Below are positions 61,042 through 64,000 of a stretch of 64,000 bases of DNA, one piece after another. Each line of letters opens with the position of its first letter. Position 1 is the stretch's first letter. Where the stretch lies: the NCBI GenBank assembly GCA_964551445.1, contig CAZKCG010000007.1:1-64000 (forward strand), written 5' to 3'. The position numbers and the translations under genes were made by a program. Source of the stretch: DAOPXV01 sp964551445. GTDB taxonomy: Bacteria; Muiribacteriota; UBA9980. The notes beneath the pieces are model-generated. The model was not told where the DNA came from. It saw only the letters and a program-made list of their open reading frames with translations, and did no database searches.

Positions 61042-61404
61042 ATGCAGAAGAGAAACCAGCTGAAAAAAACATATATCGAATCATGGAAGGAAAAGGGCGT
61101 TTACCAGATCAGAAATACGGAAAATCAGAGAGTTTTGGTGGCAGGCAGCCTTAACCTCACGGCCGCGAAGAACCGTTTTGATTTCGGCATAGAAAGGGTT
61201 CACCACACAAACGAGGCGCTTATGGAGGATTTCAGGAAATATGGAGCGGATAAATTTGTCTTCGAAGTGCTCGAAGAAATTAAAAAGAATGAGGACCAGA
61301 CCCGCGATTACGCTTTTGAACTCGAGACGATGCTTAAAAAATGGGTCGAAAAATTAAGCCCGTTCGGCGAAAAAGGTTATAATTCGGCGCCCAGAAAGCT
61401 ATAA
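61042..61404 (+). CDS. GIY-YIG-like small protein
   Basis: A 120-residue protein related to a GIY-YIG family that accompanies DUF2087 regulators. GVYQIRNTENQRVLVAGSLNL covers the GIY and YIG strand positions, but both motifs are altered (GVY, VAG). FRKYGADKFVFEVLEEIKK and a final AFELETMLKKWVEKL follow. The weak motifs make nuclease activity uncertain. AAGGAG precedes the ATG. It follows the DUF2087 gene by 99 bases in the same direction. Confidence 0.75.
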   Translation: MQKRNQLKKTYIESWKEKGVYQIRNTENQRVLVAGSLNLTAAKNRFDFGIERVHHTNEALMEDFRKYGADKFVFEVLEEIKKNEDQTRDYAFELETMLKKWVEKLSPFGEKGYNSAPRKL

Positions 61405-61517
61405 GCCCGGCCGACAGACCCTGACTTGAAAACGGATCGCGGCTAATGGCGCGCCTCGTGATTTTAAAACTTTTAAAAATGAACGATAAAATAAATGCCT
61501 GACACGGCCATATTTAC

Positions 61518-61546
61518 TTGACAAATTCACTCAGTTTATATATCTT
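61518..61546 (+). promoter_or_regulatory. Promoter of the aldo/keto reductase gene
   Basis: TTGACA (61518-61523), 17-base spacer, TATCTT (61541-61546). Confidence 0.65.
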
Positions 61547-61591
61547 ATTAACCATAAAGTCAAAAAATAACCAGAAGAAATGGCGGTAATT

Positions 61592-62713
61592 ATGCAGTAC
61601 AGAATTTTAGCCGGAGAAAAAGTCTCAATATTGGGGTTCGGGGCGATGCGCCTTCCATCGGATGGAAATACGGTCAAAGAGAAAGAATCCGTAGAACTTA
61701 TGAGAGCGGGCGTCGATATGGGCATCAACTACATCGACACGGCCTATATCTATCACGGCGGAGCGAGCGAGATGATCGTCGGCAAAGCCCTGAAAGACGG
61801 ATATCGCGACAAGGTCATGGTCGCGACGAAACTTCCGCTTTGGACATGCAACGAACCGGCTGACCTTGAAAAACGACTCACTGAGCAGCTCGTGAAACTC
61901 GGCACGGACAGGATCGATTTTTATCTGGTCCACGCCCTCGGACATGAAATGTGGGACAAAGCTAAAAAACTGGGCGTCACAAAGTTTCTGGAAAAAGCTA
62001 AAAAAGATGGAAAGATAAGACATTTCGGGTTTTCATTTCACGACCGCTACGACGCTTTTGAAAAAATAATAAATGAATATAACTGGGAATTCTGCCAGAT
62101 ACAGCATAACATCATGGACGAAGAGTTCCAGGCCGGAACGAAAGGCTTGAAATTAGCCGCTTCAAAAGGCGTCGGGGTCATCGTCATGGAACCTCTGCGC
62201 GGAGGAAACCTCGCAAACGGGCTTCCGGATGCGGCGCTTAAAATCTATAACGGTTATAAAATAAAAAGAACGCCGGCTGAATGGGCTCTGAGATGGGTAT
62301 GGAACCATCCCGAAACGGCCGTCGCGTTAAGCGGAATGAACACTTTTGAACAGCTCGCCGAAAACGCGCGAATCGCGGCCGGCGCTGAGGCGGATTCATT
62401 TTCAGACGAAGAATTCGATATAATAGAAAAAATAAAGCATGAGTTTACAAGCCGAATAAAGGTCAACTGCACCAACTGCGGATATTGCCTGCCGTGCAGG
62501 ATAGGGGTAGATATTCCGCATAACTTTTCTCTTTACAACAGCCTTTTCATGTATGATAATCCCGCTTCGGCGAAGATGGGTTACAATATGTTCATGGCGC
62601 CTTCGAAAAAAGCCGGCGCATGCGTCGAATGCGGCATTTGCGAATCTAAATGCCCGCAGAAAATAAATATAATAGATGAATTAAAGAACGCCAACGCGGC
62701 GCTCGTAAATTAA
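61592..62713 (+). CDS. Aldo/keto reductase with C-terminal 4Fe-4S motifs
   Basis: A 373-residue NAD(P)H-dependent oxidoreductase of the AKR superfamily (TIM barrel) fused to a ferredoxin-like tail. The barrel opens MQYRILAGEKVSILGFGAMRLP. The catalytic Asp/Tyr lie in YIDTAYIYHGGASE, Lys in MVATKLP, and His in YLVHAL. The C-terminal motifs are CTNCGYCLPCRIGVDIP and CVECGICESKCP, enough for one or two clusters. Such fused enzymes are common in anaerobes; the substrate is unknown. Two in-frame starts (61580 and 61592) are possible; 61592 matches the family N terminus. Confidence 0.92.
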   Translation: MQYRILAGEKVSILGFGAMRLPSDGNTVKEKESVELMRAGVDMGINYIDTAYIYHGGASEMIVGKALKDGYRDKVMVATKLPLWTCNEPADLEKRLTEQLVKLGTDRIDFYLVHALGHEMWDKAKKLGVTKFLEKAKKDGKIRHFGFSFHDRYDAFEKIINEYNWEFCQIQHNIMDEEFQAGTKGLKLAASKGVGVIVMEPLRGGNLANGLPDAALKIYNGYKIKRTPAEWALRWVWNHPETAVALSGMNTFEQLAENARIAAGAEADSFSDEEFDIIEKIKHEFTSRIKVNCTNCGYCLPCRIGVDIPHNFSLYNSLFMYDNPASAKMGYNMFMAPSKKAGACVECGICESKCPQKINIIDELKNANAALVN

Positions 62714-62714
62714 A

Positions 62715-62742
62715 GTGGAGAGTGGAAAGTGGAGAGTTGCGG
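62715..62742. repeat. Heptamer-repeat half-element, copy E
   Basis: Four phased 7-base units, consensus GTGGAGA, last unit starting GTTG. It starts 1 base after the aldo/keto reductase stop codon. No right arm is present before the next gene. Confidence 0.65.
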
Positions 62743-62788
62743 ATTTACGCGCCTTTAACAAATGATTAAAAAGTAAGGGGTTTATTAT

Positions 62789-64000
62789 ATGGACATACAG
62801 GAATTCAAGCGCCACGCGCACGAACTCGTCGATCAAATAGCGAAATACTACGAGGAAATAGAAAAATTCCCCGTCAAATCCCCCGTTGCGCCTGACGAAA
62901 TTTTATCGAAACTTCCCGTTTCGGCGCCGGATAAGAGCGAACCGTTCGATTCGATAATTAAAGATTTCAACGAGATCATAATGCCCGGAATGACGCACTG
63001 GCAGCACCCTTCGTTCTTCGGTTACTTTCCGGCCAACGGAAGTTTCCCGTCGCTTCTTGGCGAGATGCTGACCGCCGCAATGGGCGCGCAGTGCATGAGC
63101 TGGGCGACATCGCCGGCGGCCGCGGAACTCGAGGAACGCGTCATGGAATGGCTGCGCGATATGACAGGACTTCCGTCTAACTTTACCGGAGTAATTCAGG
63201 ACACCGCGTCCACCGCCACATTAACGGCGATACTCACCGCGCGCGAAAAATTCTCGAATTACATGATCAACGAATCCGGATTCCTGCGCGAAAAAAATAT
63301 TCAATTTACCGCATATTGTTCGTCCGAATGCCATTCATCCATTGAAAAGGCCGTGAAGGTCGCAGGCCTCGGAAGAGAGAACCTCAGGAAGATCGGCGTC
63401 GATGAAAATTTCGCCGCGGACCCGGCGCTGCTTGAGGCAGCCATAAAAAAAGACCTCGCCGAAGGCAAAAAACCGCTCATCGTGGTGGCCGGGATCGGCA
63501 CGACCGGTTCGACCGCCGTAGACCCGCTGGATAAGATAGGCGAAATATGCAAAAAATATAATATATGGCTCCATGTGGACGCCGCATACGCCGGCACCGC
63601 TATGCTCCTGCCCGAAATGCGCCATTTTATAAAAGGCGTCGAAATGGCCGACACATTCGTCTTCAACCCGCATAAATGGATGTTCACAAACTTCGATTGT
63701 TCCGCGTATTTCGCGAAAGACCGCGAAGCTTTGATAAGAACCTTCGAGATACTTCCGGAATATCTGAAAACGCCTGAAAAAGAACGCGTCAACAACTACC
63801 GCGACTGGGGCGTCCAGCTCGGCCGCCGTTTCAGAGCCTTAAAACTCTGGTTCGTCATAAGAAGTTTCGGGGTCGAAGGGCTTCGCGAAAAGGTCCGCTC
63901 ACACATCGAACTCGCGCAATATTTTGCTGAAAGGCTCATTGAAAACGGCAATTTCGAGATACTCGCGCCGCACCCTTTCGCGCTCGTGTGCTTCAGATAT
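62789..64000 (+). CDS. Pyridoxal phosphate-dependent aromatic amino acid decarboxylase family (partial)
   Basis: Group II PLP decarboxylase, cut by the window end after 404 residues (full-length members are about 470-480). HWQHPSFFGYFPANGS, GVIQDTASTATLTA (PLP phosphate region), HVDAAYAGTAML (Asp binding the pyridine N) and FNPHKWMFTNFDCSA (Lys296, Schiff base) are all present. It is closest in type to aromatic-L-amino-acid/tyrosine/tryptophan decarboxylases, whose products are amines such as tyramine or tryptamine; substrate not provable from sequence. AAGGGG lies 8 bases before the ATG. Confidence 0.93.
   Translation, partial: MDIQEFKRHAHELVDQIAKYYEEIEKFPVKSPVAPDEILSKLPVSAPDKSEPFDSIIKDFNEIIMPGMTHWQHPSFFGYFPANGSFPSLLGEMLTAAMGAQCMSWATSPAAAELEERVMEWLRDMTGLPSNFTGVIQDTASTATLTAILTAREKFSNYMINESGFLREKNIQFTAYCSSECHSSIEKAVKVAGLGRENLRKIGVDENFAADPALLEAAIKKDLAEGKKPLIVVAGIGTTGSTAVDPLDKIGEICKKYNIWLHVDAAYAGTAMLLPEMRHFIKGVEMADTFVFNPHKWMFTNFDCSAYFAKDREALIRTFEILPEYLKTPEKERVNNYRDWGVQLGRRFRALKLWFVIRSFGVEGLREKVRSHIELAQYFAERLIENGNFEILAPHPFALVCFRY

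Noticed and set aside
1..64000. rRNA, tRNA, prophage or insertion sequence
   Set aside because: No conserved rRNA segments, tRNA cloverleaf signatures, integrase, transposase or phage structural genes were recognised; this was by eye, so a tRNA scan would be needed to be certain.

Overview
The window looks like a chromosome segment from an uncultured, Gram-negative-type, fermentative or anaerobic bacterium. The envelope is two-membraned: there is a secretin (PilQ), a beta-barrel protein ending in Phe, a lipoprotein and many proteins with signal peptides. Formate-tetrahydrofolate ligase, a small 4Fe-4S ferredoxin, an aldo/keto reductase with Fe-S motifs and an IscR-type Rrf2 regulator point to anaerobic iron-sulfur metabolism. 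Base composition is moderate. No rRNA, tRNA, CRISPR array, transposase or phage gene was recognised. I cannot name the organism; deep-branching candidate phyla rich in pseudopilins are plausible, but that is inference.

Layout. 0-9.4 kb: an exported M14 carboxypeptidase and an exported GH1 beta-glucosidase (minus strand), back to back with a xylFGH-type sugar ABC operon followed by a CPBP protease. 9.7-15.4 kb: an exported clostripain-family protease, a deoxynucleotide kinase-like protein, a MEMO-family protein and an 816-residue HEAT/TPR protein. 15.4-26.7 kb: a pilin-like gene, an NHL lipoprotein and a family 4 uracil-DNA glycosylase, then two tandem copies of a three-gene pseudopilin cassette, a ~1000-residue secreted protein, a YD-like-repeat/ankyrin protein and a 53-residue membrane peptide. 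26.9-28.5 kb: fhs on the opposite strand. 28.9-33 kb: second copies of the giant secreted protein and of the YD/ankyrin protein. 33-39 kb: tsaB-tsaD-mutL, an rrf2 regulator, an unknown gene and a GT4 glycosyltransferase. 39.3-44 kb: pilQ, pilC and a carboxypeptidase-regulatory-domain protein. 44.3-45.6 kb: ferredoxin and a GT9 glycosyltransferase. 45.7-54 kb: another pilin set with a 795-residue PilX-like protein, an isolated flagellin and an outer-membrane barrel. 54-59.3 kb: LipM-like octanoyltransferase, asnB, exported beta-carbonic anhydrase, an AAA ATPase and a LOG protein. 59.4-61.4 kb: XRE regulator plus membrane protein, divergent from a DUF2087 regulator plus GIY-YIG-like protein. 61.6-64 kb: aldo/keto reductase and a PLP decarboxylase cut by the window end.

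The most distinctive part is 17.5-33 kb. Six pseudopilins in PilW/PilV/PilX-like order lead into a very large secreted protein, the place PilY1 holds in minor-pilin operons, but the large protein does not resemble PilY1. All six pseudopilins carry Ala at the position before the cleavage site, whereas the pilins elsewhere in the window keep Gly. I regard this as a candidate undescribed pilus-tip or pseudopilus secretion system. Two further signals are intergenic elements built from phase-locked 7-base repeats in inverted arms (five loci), and a promoter class with -10 TAAAAT that recurs across the window.
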